DNA of 64,000 nt, taken from the NCBI RefSeq assembly GCF_900496995.4, contig NC_044010.1, forward strand, positions 6,510,001 to 6,574,000, read 5' to 3'. A program made the position numbers and the translations under genes. Origin of the DNA: Aquila chrysaetos chrysaetos. Its lineage: Eukaryota > Chordata > Aves > Accipitriformes > Accipitridae. Below, one piece after another: positions 34,502 to 49,400 of the stretch (the stretch's first letter is position 1; each line of letters opens with the position of its first letter). Below the pieces are notes generated by a model. The model was not told where the DNA came from. It made no database searches and was given only the letters and a program-made list of their open reading frames with translations.

Positions 34502-36053
34502 CCGCGGGGCCGGCACCGGGCTGCACGGGCTGCGGTTTGGAGCAGAAGCAAACCGGCGAGTCGCTCGGCGTTGGGCACAGCGGTGCCGAGAGGCAGACCC
34601 GGCGTGCGGTGGAGGATCAGCCGCCGCAGACGTGCCGGTCCCTGGGAGCTGCCAGGCTCGCAGAGCGCACGGGACCCAAGAGGACACGGACCCAATCTCC
34701 CCCACCTACGTGCTGGGAACGCATTTGCCCTCCCGCTGCTGGAGCCTCCGCCCGGGGAAGGCACCCAGCTCACGCGCAGCAGTCCTAGTAAGAGGGCGGA
34801 ACATCGCCTCTTTGATAAGGATCCCGATCCCTTTGATCGGGAGCCAAGAGCAAAAATTCGGCAAGGAAACTTAGAAACGGAGCGCCGATGGAGAAACGAC
34901 GACATCCCTGTTGTCTCCATCAAAAGGTTTGCCCATAAAACTGGGTCAGTCTCAGTGCTTGAGAAAATTGCCCCAGTTGCAAATGAAACCTTCCCCTGTG
35001 CTGCCAGCTTGTATTTTATTGCTCCTTGCAAGGTAGAGAGGTGGCTACCATCCCTCTGGTAGGTCAGATCACATGAGAAGTGCCACACTTATCACAGTGT
35101 CCCCTCTCTTCCAAACCCACGGACCAGCGGTAGATTGGCCACTACTGAACTACCACATACCCAGTCATCAGCTGGGGCCACTAAATAATGAGCAAGGCCT
35201 AGGATAGCTCCAGTCATGCCTGCGATAGATTCAAACCTGGTTTTTCAGCTGGGGCAGGTGGCATGCACCCAGCCTCAAAACTTGTTCGTAGTCTTTTTGG
35301 AACCAATCTGTTTGCGCTGCTCTCCTCATCGGGAGCACTGCTAGATGAAGGGTTTGTCCCGTCTGACTGCTGCGATAACTCCTGTGAACACCCACGCCGG
35401 GGGAAGAGCTGTTTCAGTAACATCCCTCCCAGTACGAAAGGACGTGTGCCTCAGGATCAGACCCAGGACTCTCCCTGGCTCCCCTCGCCCATATACCTGT
35501 CGGCACACAGGGCGTCCGTACACCCCAGCTTCCAGGAGCTGGCCAAATACAGCCCTGCCGACAGTCTCCTTTCCCAGCAGTATTTTACAAAGCCATCTCC
35601 AGTAGTTCCTGGGTGAAAACACCAGAAAAGCCCTGCCGTACCACGTAAGCTGGTCTCATGTCAGAGCACCCTAATGCTCGTCTCCTTGTATAAACAAACG
35701 TGACCTGGGACAGCCTCAACACGTTTCTTTCATTTCCCCCCCTTGCTGTACTGGATCAGCTCTCACTCCCAAGACTAAGCTTAGCTGTGCTGTTAGCCGC
35801 GCTCGTTTGACAGCTTTGGGTGTAACTGTGTGCTGTCTCTGCCTGTGTCCATGCCACAGCTCCTCCGTCTGGGAAGGGCTTCCTCTCTTTCCTAATATAA
35901 AGCCCAAACCATTGTCCTCAGCCTCTGGAGCACGTAGCAGAGCTCTAGCTTCTTCTTTTGTTTGTCTGGGTTTTGGGAGGAGGTGCTCGTGGACAGCATG
36001 TGCTGTTGGCTTGGGGAGGTGCCCTCCATACTGCATTGTAACTGGATTAGTCC

Positions 36054-36059
36054 AATAAA
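36054..36059 (+). terminator. Probable DRD3 poly(A) signal
   Basis: AATAAA lies 1.55 kb downstream of the DRD3 stop. It is followed within 25-40 bp by a G/T-rich stretch (TTTTGGTACCTTTGTGGTG) that fits a downstream cleavage element. It is the first canonical hexamer I see after the stop codon. Confidence 0.6.
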
Positions 36060-39000
36060 ATACAGATGTAATTGGAAGTTTTGGTACCTTTGTGGTGAAC
36101 GTAGCCCTCCCATAAGCCTTTTCTCACCTGTAGCCCTCTTAACACCTTGCCGGTACAAAATTATCATCCGCCTGGACGCCCACAAGAGGTCTTTATTATT
36201 ACTTGCATTTTACTTGCACCTGGGAAAGAAATCAATGGCTGCTGTAAGTGTTACTCCATCTGCTCAAAGGTGCAGGACAGCACCGAAGGTACTCAGCACA
36301 CAGGATATTGGGGGTATCAATCGAGTGAATCAACCTGTGGACAGATTGCTGCTCAAGTAATTCTCATTAAGATGCTTCATAACACATACCACCAGAGACC
36401 AGTTTCAGTTGCTTTACACACACAGTTGCCAGAAAGGTGGAAACAAGGAAAAAGATCTTTTAAAGGGTGATGAGGTGCATTTCAAGCCCTGGCCTAGCAT
36501 CTCTCAGGTGTCATGTTCAGTCTGATCTTACTTGAATTCGAACCTGTTCTTCAAGCAGTGATCCCCAAGGCGATTCAGGATAGAGGTGAGCAACAGGAGG
36601 TGTGGCTGAAGATCAAGCAGTATTTTGGTACCCACACAGTTATGAGGGATGGGGAAAGTTCTATGCCTAAAAATATCGTCCTTTATTTAATAATTTAGAT
36701 TTGAACTATCAGATCACAGAACAAACAGCAACCTCTTGAACTATATAACCTGCTATGGATGAAAAAAAAAAAAGCACCACAAACCCCACCCACAATTACA
36801 AAAACTCAGCTCCAAAATAAAACCATCTCTCTCTCCCTCTCCCTCAACTACTGCTTGAGCTCCATGCCCAGTTTTACTGTGGCAGTCTGAACACAGGTGG
36901 CCTCACACGAAAGGCCAAGGAACAGAAGCAAAGGTGCAACCAGTTGATTGCACAAAGGTGCACTGTCCTCCCCAGCAAGCCAGAGGGACAGCTGAGGAGC
37001 CCCCCAGGACCTGTGCTTCACAAACCCCCCACTCATTATTTACAGTAGAAAAATCCGCACTCCCTCATTTTTTAACTGAAATGCCTCCTCCTAACCTTCA
37101 TTTTCTACACCATTTTTCATCTTTGCTGGTGCTTTTCCCCTGGCTCCACGACTGGCTGGAAGAGGAGAGGTTAGCCGTGACTCTGTGCTCTGCTGAAGAG
37201 CCACAGGCATTGTGCAGGGTTTCATTTACATGCTGATAGTCACATTAGAAGAGCCTTTGGAGAATGCAGAAAGGTCCTCTCCCACAGAGAGAAAGAGGGA
37301 GCTCAGAGACCGCTGCAGGCTGTAAATAATTCCCGGTGTCAGGAAACCTGCTCCAACAGCGCGGCTGAGCAGACGTGCAGGCGCAGCAAGGGGTCCTGCA
37401 GTCTGTGCTCACCTTCACTCTGCTCCACCAGGCAGCAGGAATGGGATACCTAAGGTCCCCTGTGCTGGATGGCATTGGTAAACGAGCCAGCAGACAGAAC
37501 AGCCAGGAAGCATCTCTACTGTGGCGGAGGAGAGCGAAGACCCTTTGGAGACGAAGGAGAGCTGGCAAAACCCACTGGGAACAGCAGCCCCCCCCGCAAG
37601 GTATAAGGCAGCCATCCAAGTACTGCCTGTCTAGACACAATTACAGCACGCCTGAGAAACAGACTGAAAAACACCATTTATCCCCTGCCTCCGTTTCTCC
37701 AGGCAGACATGTGTCCCAGCTCGGAGAGCCATAGGCTCCGACTGAGCTGCAGGAGCCCATACGAATGAGCTGCTGGGCCCGCATACCCCCACGGCTTGCT
37801 CAGCAGGCTCACTCAGGTTAGCAGGCAGACGCAGCTCTCCCGCGGCACCGCACACCGGCTCGGACAAAGCCACGGAGACCCTGATCTCCTCCACACGTAC
37901 CTGGGGCTCCCCAGGGGTACGCCTGTGGTAGGTGTGCCACACGTTGCACGCATCAAGCTTGCTGCTCCCGCCTGGGATGCTGCTCTTTGGGGGCTCCTGA
38001 ACAGCACAACCCGCCCAGGCGTGTACCTGCACCTCCCAGTGCCCTCCCTGGAGGGACACGGGGGACCTCGACGATGGCTGCAGCTCTGAGGCGCCTTTTT
38101 TTTAGAGCATAAAACACGTAAAGAAAATGGATTATGAATCTGTAGTTCAGAATAAGAGGTTCTTCAGAGTAAGTGGTAAGAGCCTGACCCTGGGCTGGAA
38201 AGGACAGCTGGCCAGGCAGCAACCTGCTCTCCACGGTGCCTTTCAATCTGCAACTTCTCCTCAGGCTGCCATGTGGTAGCCGTGATGGTAGAGGGTATTT
38301 AAGGTGAGTACTGATCATCTGAAAACAAGGCAAGACAAGACAACCCACCCCAAGCAGCTCTCAGTCACTCACTCCTACAAGCATGCCAGGCAGAAGCAAG
38401 CAGAAGGCATCTCCATAGCTCACCGCCACCCTTTCACAGACCACCAAAAATTTCTATTTAGGCTGCTATATGGTGGTTATTGTAACTACTTCTGTGGCTT
38501 ACTTGGGTTGAGGTGCAACAGGAGATGTGCATCACAGACCGGAGCCCCACGTGTGCCCCATGGCTCTCAGCTGTGTTCCGAAGGGCCACAATTTAAACTT
38601 CAGGTCTAGCAGCAAAAAAACACAGGTTACCCAAGTTACTAAAACCTTAAATGGTATCAGGCACCAAACTGAAGCCATATAGAGCTAAAATCAGCAGTTC
38701 TTATGTTAAGTTTTACATTGTAAAACGAAAACAGAGAAAAACCCATAAAACACTCTCCCTCCTCGGAGGCAGCAGCAGGCACGACAGGCACCAGGTCACG
38801 CAGCAGTCTTTAAGCAGGAGAGCACAAAGGCCCATGGGGCAGAAGGTACAACAATCTTCCACGAGGGAAAGCTGCCGTGCTGGGAAGGCAAGGAAATGAT
38901 GGAGGAGGCGGGTTTCACCCACTGGCACAGTCCCGCTGCTCTGCAGGTGACACTGCTCTGCCAATATGCTCCAGCGCACCTTGCAGCAGCTGTTGGACAC

Positions 39001-42000
39001 CTCTTAACAGTCCCAGCTGCAGCCAGACATTAAAAACGCACGTTTGCCAGACTACAACAAAGACAAAGCAAATTCTTGCAGAAAACCTCGCTCCCCCAGG
39101 TAATCCTCCCTAGACTCCTTAGGGGATGGGCTGGCCAGCTACTCAGCTGAGCTCAGCTGGCCCCGCTGTTAGGCTAAGCACAAGCAGCTCTCCCTTGGCG
39201 GAGAGCGCACCTGGAGTCTGCCGTATTGCAGCCTCTCTGAGGGGGATCAGAGTGATCTGGGGACCTGCTTCCCCAGGCTGGTCCTCTGTCCACAGCTGGG
39301 GTGAGCACAACCTGCTCGGGCTAGCAGCTCCTCTGCAAGGGGCAGCCTTAGGCGAGACGGAGCTTGGCTTAAGCTTATTGCAACGCAAAGCCCTGTCTCA
39401 GTCACTGTTACTGACGTGATGGTTTTTGAAGAACGTCTAATCAATACCAGCATTTCGAGGAAGGATCAACAGGCTGCTGGCTGCTGATATGGTGTTGCTC
39501 AGAAAACTACAAATAGGAATCGCGGACACGCAGAGGACGCTGGTACCGATCTGATTAATTTCAGCCAAGTGTGTGATGGTTTGCTCACGAAGTGATGACA
39601 GGCTCTGGCAGCCTTCAGCCTGCAAACCCTCCTGGCTGTGAGGTGTCTCATCTCCCAAAGAGAATGGGCACATCAGTTCTTTCCCAGACCAATGCCCTTA
39701 TCTTATGGTAATAATGAATTAACATAGTTGTCATCTCCTGGTGGTACCTTACCAGCTGACCTGCTGCCTTAGGAGCAAAGGAAGGCTCAAAAGGCTGCAG
39801 CAATTCAAGGTGTGAGGGATTTGAAACAGTACTTCTTCAAAGTCAGCATCAGCTGCTACATACATCTTGCTGAATGACACTGAACAGGAGGAAGAAGATC
39901 TATCCCAGACCAATCCTGCCTTTCAATCTCAAATGCCACCAATCCAGCTGTGCTCTGTTACTCTACAAACAGTCAATCTCAACTCAAGACAGAGCAGTGA
40001 CCTTTCTTGTTCTGCTTTCCTGGCATCACTCATGCCACCCTGCCTTGGTTTCATACCACCTCAAGCACCAGAGTGGGAGCCCATCAGCTCTGATGCCAAC
40101 CACACCTTTCTCCAACAGGGATGCTCTTTCTCCCAGGCCCAGGTGAGGAATTCTCCTGAGCCTCCTTCAGGATTCTGGCCACACATCAGTGAATCTCTTC
40201 CTGCCAGTCACTGGTCTCATCTCGTCCCTGAATGCCTCTGGAAATGTGAGGCAAAGAAAAAGAAAACCCCTAGAGCCAAAGAAGAAAACGAACATAATTA
40301 AAAATTAATTTCAGTATAATGATTTAAGCATCTCAGCGAGACAAGCACCAGGCTGCTGTATGTTTGATGATGTGGGGGAGACCTTTCTGGTTCCCTGCCC
40401 TGGGGACTCTTGTCAGTTTTGATAAGTTTTACCCCGCAGCTGTGAGCATGGTGAACTGAACAGCACAAATAAAGGCTACTTTTCACTGGGCAGAAGCACA
40501 CTTATATGGGACCTTACATTTCTTCTGCCACCCTATGCCACGGCAGAAGGGCTGTGATGCAGGTGGACTGCTCACCTTGCGATGCCTCAGCTGAGAGGCA
40601 GCAGCATTTCTGTCTGTCTGTGAAGGACAGGCAGAAGGAACCGGGTGGATTGTTAACGCTGTAGGACTCCCTGGAATATTCGTGATGGCACTGGCTGCAG
40701 CAAACAGGGGAGCCAGGTATCAGGGGCAAGTCCGGCACTCAATCCCCCCTCAGCCTCAGGTCTGAAGGCCACCAGTGTTGCTCTGTAGCCTTTTGCCTTT
40801 GTGAGCAGGAGAATAGCAGCCATTGCTAAACTTCCTGCACAACAACAGAATGCATCTTCCTCCTCAAGACGTGCACGAAACAAGGGATGTAAAAAGGCAC
40901 ATGCCAGTGTCTTCTGCGGCTCGGTGTTGGCAATGTTACACATGGACATACTGCACAGCTCCCACTCCTTTCTTTGCTGGCCTTGCCAAATCCTAATCAT
41001 CCTGTTTCCCTATGCTCCTTCCTCCCAGATGCTCCATCTCCTGCTCCCTTCCTTGAAGATGCTGCGTCTCTTTGAAGGCTTCGGCTGCCTGCCAGTCTCT
41101 GCGTTCTCTCCCATCCCAGTTCCTCAGGGCTGGTTTCCTCAGCTGTTTTTTGGCACAGAGTAGCATTAAATTTGACATTACATTGTAGACGGTTGCATTC
41201 AGGTCTGGGAAGGGCAGTATAAAAAGCTCAGGACAGATTTGCAGCCTCTGCTGACTTCCTGCAAGATGTTGGCCTCATCACTTCCATACCTCCCCCGATT
41301 ACCTCATCAAAAGGCAAACCAGGTGTTCTCCTCTGGAAGAAGGGAGCAATGAGCACAAAGCATTGCTACAAAGCCACCTTCACGTCGTGCTTTGCCATCC
41401 ACGTCCAGTACCTCAGAAAGGCAGTCAACTCCAGAGCGGAAGGTATCACACACAGAGTGCTGGAATGCGTCCAGGAACTCTGGCCGAGGACCTTGAAACC
41501 ACTCCTTTCTTTTGTGAAAATCTGTGCTGGGCCATTACATCTAAAAGCTGTAGTTTTTAGATCTTTTCTTGACCACCAATCTGCAAATCAACCTGCTCTG
41601 CAAGTATGGATGGGTGATGCAGATGTCCTGTAGAGCTGCAGGCGTGAACCATAGCCATTGCCTTTCCCAGCGCACTGGACATCCCCTTGACCAGAAAATG
41701 CTTTACACAGTAGCAGGGGGATAGGGAAGACAGGAAGCTGGCTAATCCTGAGCTGTCTGGCAGATCCAGATGCCTCTAGTTACCATTTCTTTATACATGG
41801 CCCTGTCCCCACTACATAGGTTCTTAAATTTTCAGGCTGAAATTTGAAATAACCCTGGTTAACGAGATAACCCCTTCTCATCCAAACCTACTTCCCAAAG
41901 AGCTCTGCAAGGTGTTCAGACACACAAAGAGCTGCCGAACAGAGCAGGCTTTCTCTGAAGTTTTTGAAATGACAGGCAGTGAGCAAGGCCAGGAGCTGGA

Positions 42001-45000
42001 GAAAGTACATCAGAAGCGTGACAGAGCATCCCACTGTGTTGCACCTTCACCTGACCAGTCTAATTAAATCGTACAGATGACAGATGTAGAAGTAACCAGG
42101 CAGTTCATCATCACCTCACTGTGAGGCAGGGAAGGTATTGCCTTTCCCAGCCAACACGCCACCGGGGAGGAGACTGGGCACTCTGACAGACACCATTCAC
42201 ACTGGCAACATCAACAGGGAAACAAGAACATTTTGCTGCAGGAAGATGTTAACCACTTTTGTGTCAGCACCGATTTTGCCAGTCTAAATCCAACTTCTCA
42301 AAGGGATTTAACTTCATTCTCTTTTTGTTTGAGAAGTCCTATCATGCCTACAGAGTGGGCCTAAGGATGGTAACATGTGCTTGAACAGCTTTAATAGTCT
42401 GAAGGAGTGAGTGCTGCATTACCAGAAAAGAGATGGGGTCCCTAGTGAATTATGTAGATGACCCCAGAGTACTACAAATAAGACCATTAAACTGGCCTGC
42501 ACCATCATCTATTTTGTGTATGCCTTCCATATCACAGAGGAAACCTCTCTGAAATTACTGGGAGGAAGGTTTAAACATTTTATTGGGGCCCTTTGCCTGA
42601 CAACTCAGCTTATGAATCAAAAATCAACAGGGTTCAGGAAGAAAAAGAAATAGCTACCCAATGCTTAAAAGCACCTCTGAAACATACCTGGAACCGATTT
42701 TTCTATGCATAGAAACCCCATGATCTGAAAGCCCTCTGGACCTAAGGGATGTAGAAATAAATTGAACACCCTGCTGGAACACTTCTTGTGGAACACCAGT
42801 CTTGGGCAGCTCTTGCAATCCTGTAGAGCCACAGAAGAGCAGACCTAGAAACTGTCAGACAAGGCTTGATGCAACCTGTCATGGACACCATGTCCTAGTA
42901 ACTTAGAAGATGGATAGGGTGGGTGAATGTGTGTGGGAAGAAATTACATACCTGAAGGAGAAAACACTTCTGTGATAAACTAATTTGATTCCTTTTTTCC
43001 TTAACACATTTTAAAGCATACCTTTGAAACTGCTAAAGAGTCTGCAATATTAAAATAGCTCTGAAAGGAGTTAAGTTACTGAGCAGAATACTGATGAAGT
43101 GGTCAGAAAGGCACAGGACTTAGCATTTAACGTGCGGCCCTGCCAGTTATTCTCATCAGAAACAGAAGAGCATGACAGATTTTTCTTTATGAAGGGAGAG
43201 GTTACACTAAAAGTTGCTAAGGGAAAGACATTCAAGGGTCTAATGTTTTTGTAACGCAGCATCTCCTTTGTATTCTGCTCTGCTCTTTTGTATTCTGCCA
43301 TTTGGGGCAGTCAAGGATGTTTTTGCAGTCTTCTGCGCTAAGTAAAGTTAATTTAGCACAGAAATTTTTCCACTCCTTATTCATTTCAATTTTCACTTCT
43401 CCATGAAAAGTGTAGTTTTCTTCACGTAGGTTTCCTCCCCATATTAGGGCAAGAGTTCTGTTTTTGAAAGAAATTAGATCTCTGCTTGGACATAAAATAA
43501 AATATTTTCTAAGTTAGCATGAAAAATGGTGCTTAATTTTTACAACGTGAACTAGGAGGACTGACAGATCGAAAACTTGTGTAAATACAACACATTAAGG
43601 TTGTTTCAGGGTTAGTGCAGTTTGTTACTGTGTTTGTAACATGATGAGTAGATGCAGCTGGTCAAATTTTGCCCAATAGGAAACTGTTCACTTTGTGCAG
43701 CTCTGGTACACACATGCACACACATACAAGCTAAGCAGAGAACCGTAACAGGAAAAACTGATTGGTATGACTGGAGAATGAACAGGAACACAGCATTATG
43801 GAAAGACTGGAAGGCCAGAAGGAAGAACAGAAGGGTTATTGAGAACGGCATGTTATTGACACTTAGCAGGTCACTAAGATCCCAGTACAGCAATGTGCAG
43901 ATTCTCAGGACACCCAGGTCAGGAGACAAATTAAAACAAATACATCCTAATGCTTCACAGAGGTGGGGTAGGATGGGGAGACTGATCACACCTAGCTCCC
44001 AAAGGGTACAAAATGTTACTTCCAAAACTAGCAGTAAGGCTACCAATCCAAGAAGAATGCAGGCAACGCGAGGAGGACACAATAGCTAGCATCCCTCATC
44101 CTCTATGTCTTCACAGAGCATCCCCGACAGACCTCTTGGACACAAGCATTCTGGTGCATGAGTGCTGGGCTAACTCATGCATTTCGGTGATTATGTGGAT
44201 ATGAAAGTGTCAGTGACTGCGAAGTTTTAAAACAGTCACTGTCCCCTCCCGTAAGGTTTTGCACTGACACTTGCAACATTGCAGAATGAGACACTGCAGA
44301 AACAAGCATTGCAAGGTCCGAACACTACCATTGTATCCTGCATTCCTCTTGAAAGAAGCATAAAACATTTTTGTTTCATTAGAATTCCCTGCCCTTTAAG
44401 ATGGGCAGACCTTCTACCTCATGCTGTATATCCAGGACACCATCTCCAAGTTTCCCAGTGCTGCATCAACATTAAAAATCATAAGGTACTTCTTGGAGTG
44501 AGAACGTTAGTCCTGTATTTTATGTAGTTTCTGTGGCTGAATTATTCCCAGTAATCTCTGTTTAAAGACAACAGTAAAGCAGTCTTTGCACTATTTCTTC
44601 AGGATCCTGTGGAACATAAACGTAGTTAGTACAATGCAGTGGATAAGGCTGGAATGGTAGAAAGGACTCTGACATCATTGTGTGGCTGCCCAAGGAGATA
44701 GGGATGCACAGGCAATGCTGACAGGGAAGCTAAAAACTCCTTAGACTCATTGGTAAAGTCATTCTGATGCGAGATATTAAGATCTTAAAACGTTAAAGAA
44801 ATGGTGAAGAGGAGCAAACTGCAGGTTAATCCTTAATTGCTTTAAGGCCAGCAACTTTAACTGTGGTTTTTTAAGCTTAATTCAGGTAGTAGAGTTCTTA
44901 CAGGAGAGGGACAGGCAGGTGTCTTAAACACTTCCAGGTCTATTATGGCGTTCTTTTGAAGCAAATTATTTGGACCCCTGCTCCGTGGCAGGATCCTACT

Positions 45001-45138
45001 CCTAGATGAATCACTGTCCTCCATCAGGCTGCTAGGTCAAGTTTCCAGGAGACATCTTCTTGAGCACTGCGCTCAAGCTCTCTGGTACACCACCTCTGTC
45101 ACACATTGAGGAGCCAGTGTAACAAATAATAAAATTTT
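36060..45138. other. Intergenic gap between convergent DRD3 and QTRT2
   Basis: About 9 kb with no supportable gene on either strand. Further AATAAA-like words occur (for example near 36817 and 40465). The longest open frame, 39867-40301 on the + strand, has no recognisable domain and starts at TTG. I recognised no retrotransposon with certainty in this stretch. Confidence 0.5.
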
Positions 45139-45144
45139 TTTATT
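45139..45144 (-). terminator. Probable QTRT2 poly(A) signal
   Basis: AATAAA on the - strand lies about 1.07 kb beyond the QTRT2 stop. It is followed in the transcript direction by a G/U-rich segment (TGTGTGACAGAGGTGGTGT at about 45085-45105). Together these define a terminal exon of roughly 1.35 kb. Confidence 0.6.
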
Positions 45145-46213
45145 GTTGCTTTGTAACATAAAATGAATAAGTCCAGGATTCCAAAGTAAGGGACATTAAA
45201 AAAACTGAATAAGAGGAATGTGACATAACTAAGTCATATTTTAAAACAAGGAGCCACAAGAATCTTTTCTAAATGACTTTTCCTGCAATACATCTCTTCC
45301 ACAGCTCCATCTCACATTGACCTTTGTGTAGCCTGCTATTTGACCAGTGCTAGGACAGCTGGAAAGAATGGTACATTCATTATCATTCACATGCTAGAGC
45401 AGGAGTGAAATCTTAGTCCATACAGGCGAAAGGTTACACAGTCAAAAAAACCTCTATAGCAGGACATGGATTAAAAACACTTTCTCTTCTTTCTGGCTCT
45501 CATGTCACAGACTGGAACTCCCGAGGCAGGGGTTTTCAAGGCCAGGCTGACGTGGAGGAGCTCCTCCTAGCCCAGAGAACATTCTGCACTGCAGGCAGCC
45601 TGAGAGAGAAGTATACATACAGTCCCTTGTGGCACTGAACACAGCAGCACATCCAGTCAGTTCTTTTCAGGGACACAGATGCTGGCAATGGCCACAAGGA
45701 ACAGCGTGTTAGACTGAGGTGGGATCTCTCATCAAGGAGCTGTGTGATGGGACAACCACACCACTAGGATTTTCGAGAAAAATAATTACCTGTAATATCC
45801 GCTGGGTATGGAATGAGAGTCCCAAACAGCTGCTGAGCCTCCAGGCAGTTGGATTAATTTTAAGCATATGCTCTGCTTCTTCTTCAAATCGCAAGTTCAA
45901 TAATTCTGTCCTTCCACATGGAAAACCAACAGTAAGTAACTGAAAACAAAGCTATCCATACCAGTCTTGTGAGCTGTTCAGGCTCTTCCATACCCCAAGA
46001 ATGCACCAAGCCAATTAACTAAAAGGGACGTTTGAATAAGATCTTCCTTCCCTGCCAGGAAGTGAGATGATCTTCAAATGTCTCCTTCAATTCCCTCCAG
46101 GAAAGAAAGCATTTTAGTACTAACAGGTCCAGGTTACCCTGCTGGCAGTCCACCTTACACACTCCCACTGGATAGGGATGTAGCCTGCAACCTGCTCTAT
46201 CCTCTCTCTGAAC

Positions 46214-46475
46214 TCACTGGCCTGGCTTCACATTTGCTGGGCCTTGAAGCACCTGCCTGAAGACAAGCTTTTTCAGCTGATCCAGTTTATTGTCTCTTAA
46301 GGCATCCCGTATGGCACCGAAGAAACTGAAGTAGTGCTGGAAGTTGTGCATCATGAGCAGGACACCAGCCAACAGCTCATTGGTCACGAGGAGGTGATGG
46401 ACGTAGGCACGAGTATGCCTCTGACAACAGTAACAGGTGCATCCTTCCAGCAAAGGACCAAAATCATCTTGGTAT
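46214..46475 (-). CDS. QTRT2: QTRT2 coding exon 8 (zinc site and C-terminus)
   Basis: The acceptor on the - strand is CTCCTTAG and the stop is at 46214-46216; 262 bp. It encodes residues 337-423, with GCTCYCC carrying three zinc-ligand cysteines, the conserved [18 protein letters not shown] stretch and ligand His380. The end, [14 protein letters not shown], is longer than the human terminus. Confidence 0.97.
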
Positions 46476-49400
46476 CTAAGGAGGAAGCAATGTTGGATAA
46501 CATCAAAGGTATGAAGACCCATCCAAGCAATACAGAGTATCCAGTTACTACATGGCCTTATGCAGGGACCTGAGCCTTGAAGTCCTGAGGGCCTGAATCC
46601 AGCTGCTGTAAGATGTGTTGACATCTAAGACCACCACTGCCACAAAGGACTTCAAATATCATGCCAGAACTCACTACAGAGGCAAAAGGCCACACATCTA
46701 AGTCAGAGGATGTCTTTGACTACATCACAGCTAACAGCAGAGAAAGGCCTTATCTGTGTCTTCCCTGACAGAAAAGCTGCAGCACAAGACATGCCTAACT
46801 AGCTATCACACAGTCTATGAAGGAGGAAGCTATCAGAAACAAGGATTTACCAATTCCACTATTCACAAAACAGTATTTCCCCTCTACTGTGAGATGCACC
46901 ATTCTCACAAAGTCGAGAGAGGATCGAGCAAAGCAACACAGTCGTCTACTTAGACAGCCTAGCGGCAACTGTGGAAAAGAAAAGGAAGGACAGGTGGTAA
47001 CACTGGCCAAACTTTTTGTGAAGTATCCAGAAATTGCAGAATTGCTCTGCAGCTGCCCAAACCGAGTCAGAAAGCAGAGGCTCTCCATAGTTGAAATAAA
47101 ATCTAGCATCCCTACATAACCCAAGTTAGATGTGGAAGAGCAAAATGATCCCCAGGTAACCTTTGTGAACCTACTGTCTTTCAGCTGGAACATAGTTATG
47201 ACCACAGTATGTCTGCTGGATATACGATCAGAAAATCCCTGGCTTTAGGTCAGGCAAAAGACGGTGCTTTCAGCCATACACTGTTGTCTGATAACAAGCT
47301 AGAACGCTTGTCCAACACTCTCTATTCAATGTCCAGAAGTACTGTCTTCAATACCTTCATGTTTTATGAAGTCTCCCATCCAGCTACTGACCACATGCAA
47401 TCAAATACAGAGGACAAAAGCATCATATTTAGTGACACAGCTGCAGGCACCCTCCTCACAAACTCACATACCTCTTGTCCTTCAGAAATATCTCAAATGG
47501 TGTCATTTCTGGGTCAGCTTTGGAGATTTCATCCTGGTCTTCTTCAGCACCATTCTTCTCCAGGTCCTGGCCCCCATTTTGTTTTAAAACTGTTTTAAAT
47601 AAAAAGACAACAGTCTTTTATGAACAGACAGCAAGGACAGAGGAAGGGTAGCAACCTTACAGTAAGTATTTCTGATACTCTCTTGCCACATGAAAACTCC
47701 TGCCACAAGTTTCCACCTCTTTCCTACAGTAAGCAACTATTTTTCTTTAATTGTCAGAGGTTAGTTAACACAAATACAATTTTAGATGATTAAAACAGCA
47801 AGAGACAGGTGAAAACTAATCTACTAAACCTAACGAAGAGTTAGAGCTGAAACAACAGTATAACTTTTTGCTGCTCTACTGAGCTGAATTCTTAATAAAA
47901 TGTCAAAAATATTTCCAGTCTGAACTGCATGCTGAATAGAATGCAATCATCTGAACAAATTGATTTTATTGAGATTTTGTTAGAGTAGACAGGCAACTCA
48001 TCTGCATTCAATCATTCTACTTTCCATGCTGTCATCAGGCTCAAAGACTTAGATGCTTTTTTTTTTTTTTTAATAAACAGTTGGAATCAAAAGAGGCTGG
48101 TAGCACTAATGCAGAAGATATAGATTCCACATCTGCCTTTTCACCAGTCTATCTTAAAAAAATCACACCATAATTTTGTAGGTTTGCATTTTTAGGTTTG
48201 TTCTTAAGCAAGAGATGTATCTGGAAACATCAGTATTACTGTTTGCACAATCCATGTCTACTGAGCGTTAAACAGACACAGAACAAAGAGATTGTCCTTA
48301 CCCAGAATCTTATGATTTAAGAATAAGGTGAGACAAGGTAAAGAACAACAAACAAAGAGAAGGATTAAAAAAATTGCAGCAAGCACAAAGAAACAAGATG
48401 TTCTGTTCTATTCAGCTGGTGTTGAATTACCCAGGCATGAAAAGCCGCTAGGTTCTACCCAGGAGGAAAAATGCAAAATGTTTTTCTGTATTAAAAACAT
48501 TTAATAGGCCAAAACAAAACAGCTGCTTGAAACACATTTGATAGATGCTTTAATGGGTGATACACATGCTCCCATCTCACAGCATAATGAGGTAATGAGT
48601 TATGAACATCTTTATCTTTTTGTTTTGATATGAACTGATGAATGCGAGGACAGAGAGGAAAGCTGCCCAAAGAAATGGGATCCCTAACTTCTGTCAGCTA
48701 GAAAGAAGAAGGGACTTAAAAACCAAATATATTAAACCAGACACATATTCAGTTAATTCTAGAGATAAGTATCTTAGATCTCCACTTAATAGGTCCAGCC
48801 TTCACTGCTAACGGTAACAGAAAATTTATCAATGGTGTCGAACAAAACCCCCTCTATTCAGTAAGCATTTAAGAAATACTGGAGCATATTTTGGCTAATC
48901 AGACATTCAGATCCTAGGCTGTGGCAAACTTGAGGCCTCAACAGGTTTCACACCAAAATACCACACCTTCAAAAGCAACACTTAACAGTGGAATCCCTGT
49001 TTTTCCAGTGGTTACTGCACTTATTTCAGGAACAAAACCCTCAAATATAGATTCCTCCGAAGCATGAATTATGCTTGCCACAATACTGGCTGACACAGTA
49101 AAAATTGTAATGACCATCAAGAAGCCTACCTGCTGCTTCAGGATCTGGATGGCAGTCATAACTGAAAACCAAGGCACAGCCTCGCTCTGTCACTTGGAAG
49201 GGAAAGAAGCTCTCAAAAATGTCCACTCCTCTTTCAATGCACTCAAGTACCTCATCTGGTTTGCCTACACCATGGATGATTCTGTAAGAGACACATAAGA
49301 CGACAAATCTGGAATATTCTGAGTAGAAGCAAGCAGGTACCTGAAGGAAAAGACAAACCTGCAGCACGTGTAGTTTATCCCTGCAACTGCTAACCAAAGG

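Noticed and set aside
39867..40301. 144-codon + strand frame in the intergenic gap
   Set aside because: It has a TTG start and no recognisable domain, signal or splice context, and nothing around it supports a gene. A conservation test would be needed to revive it.
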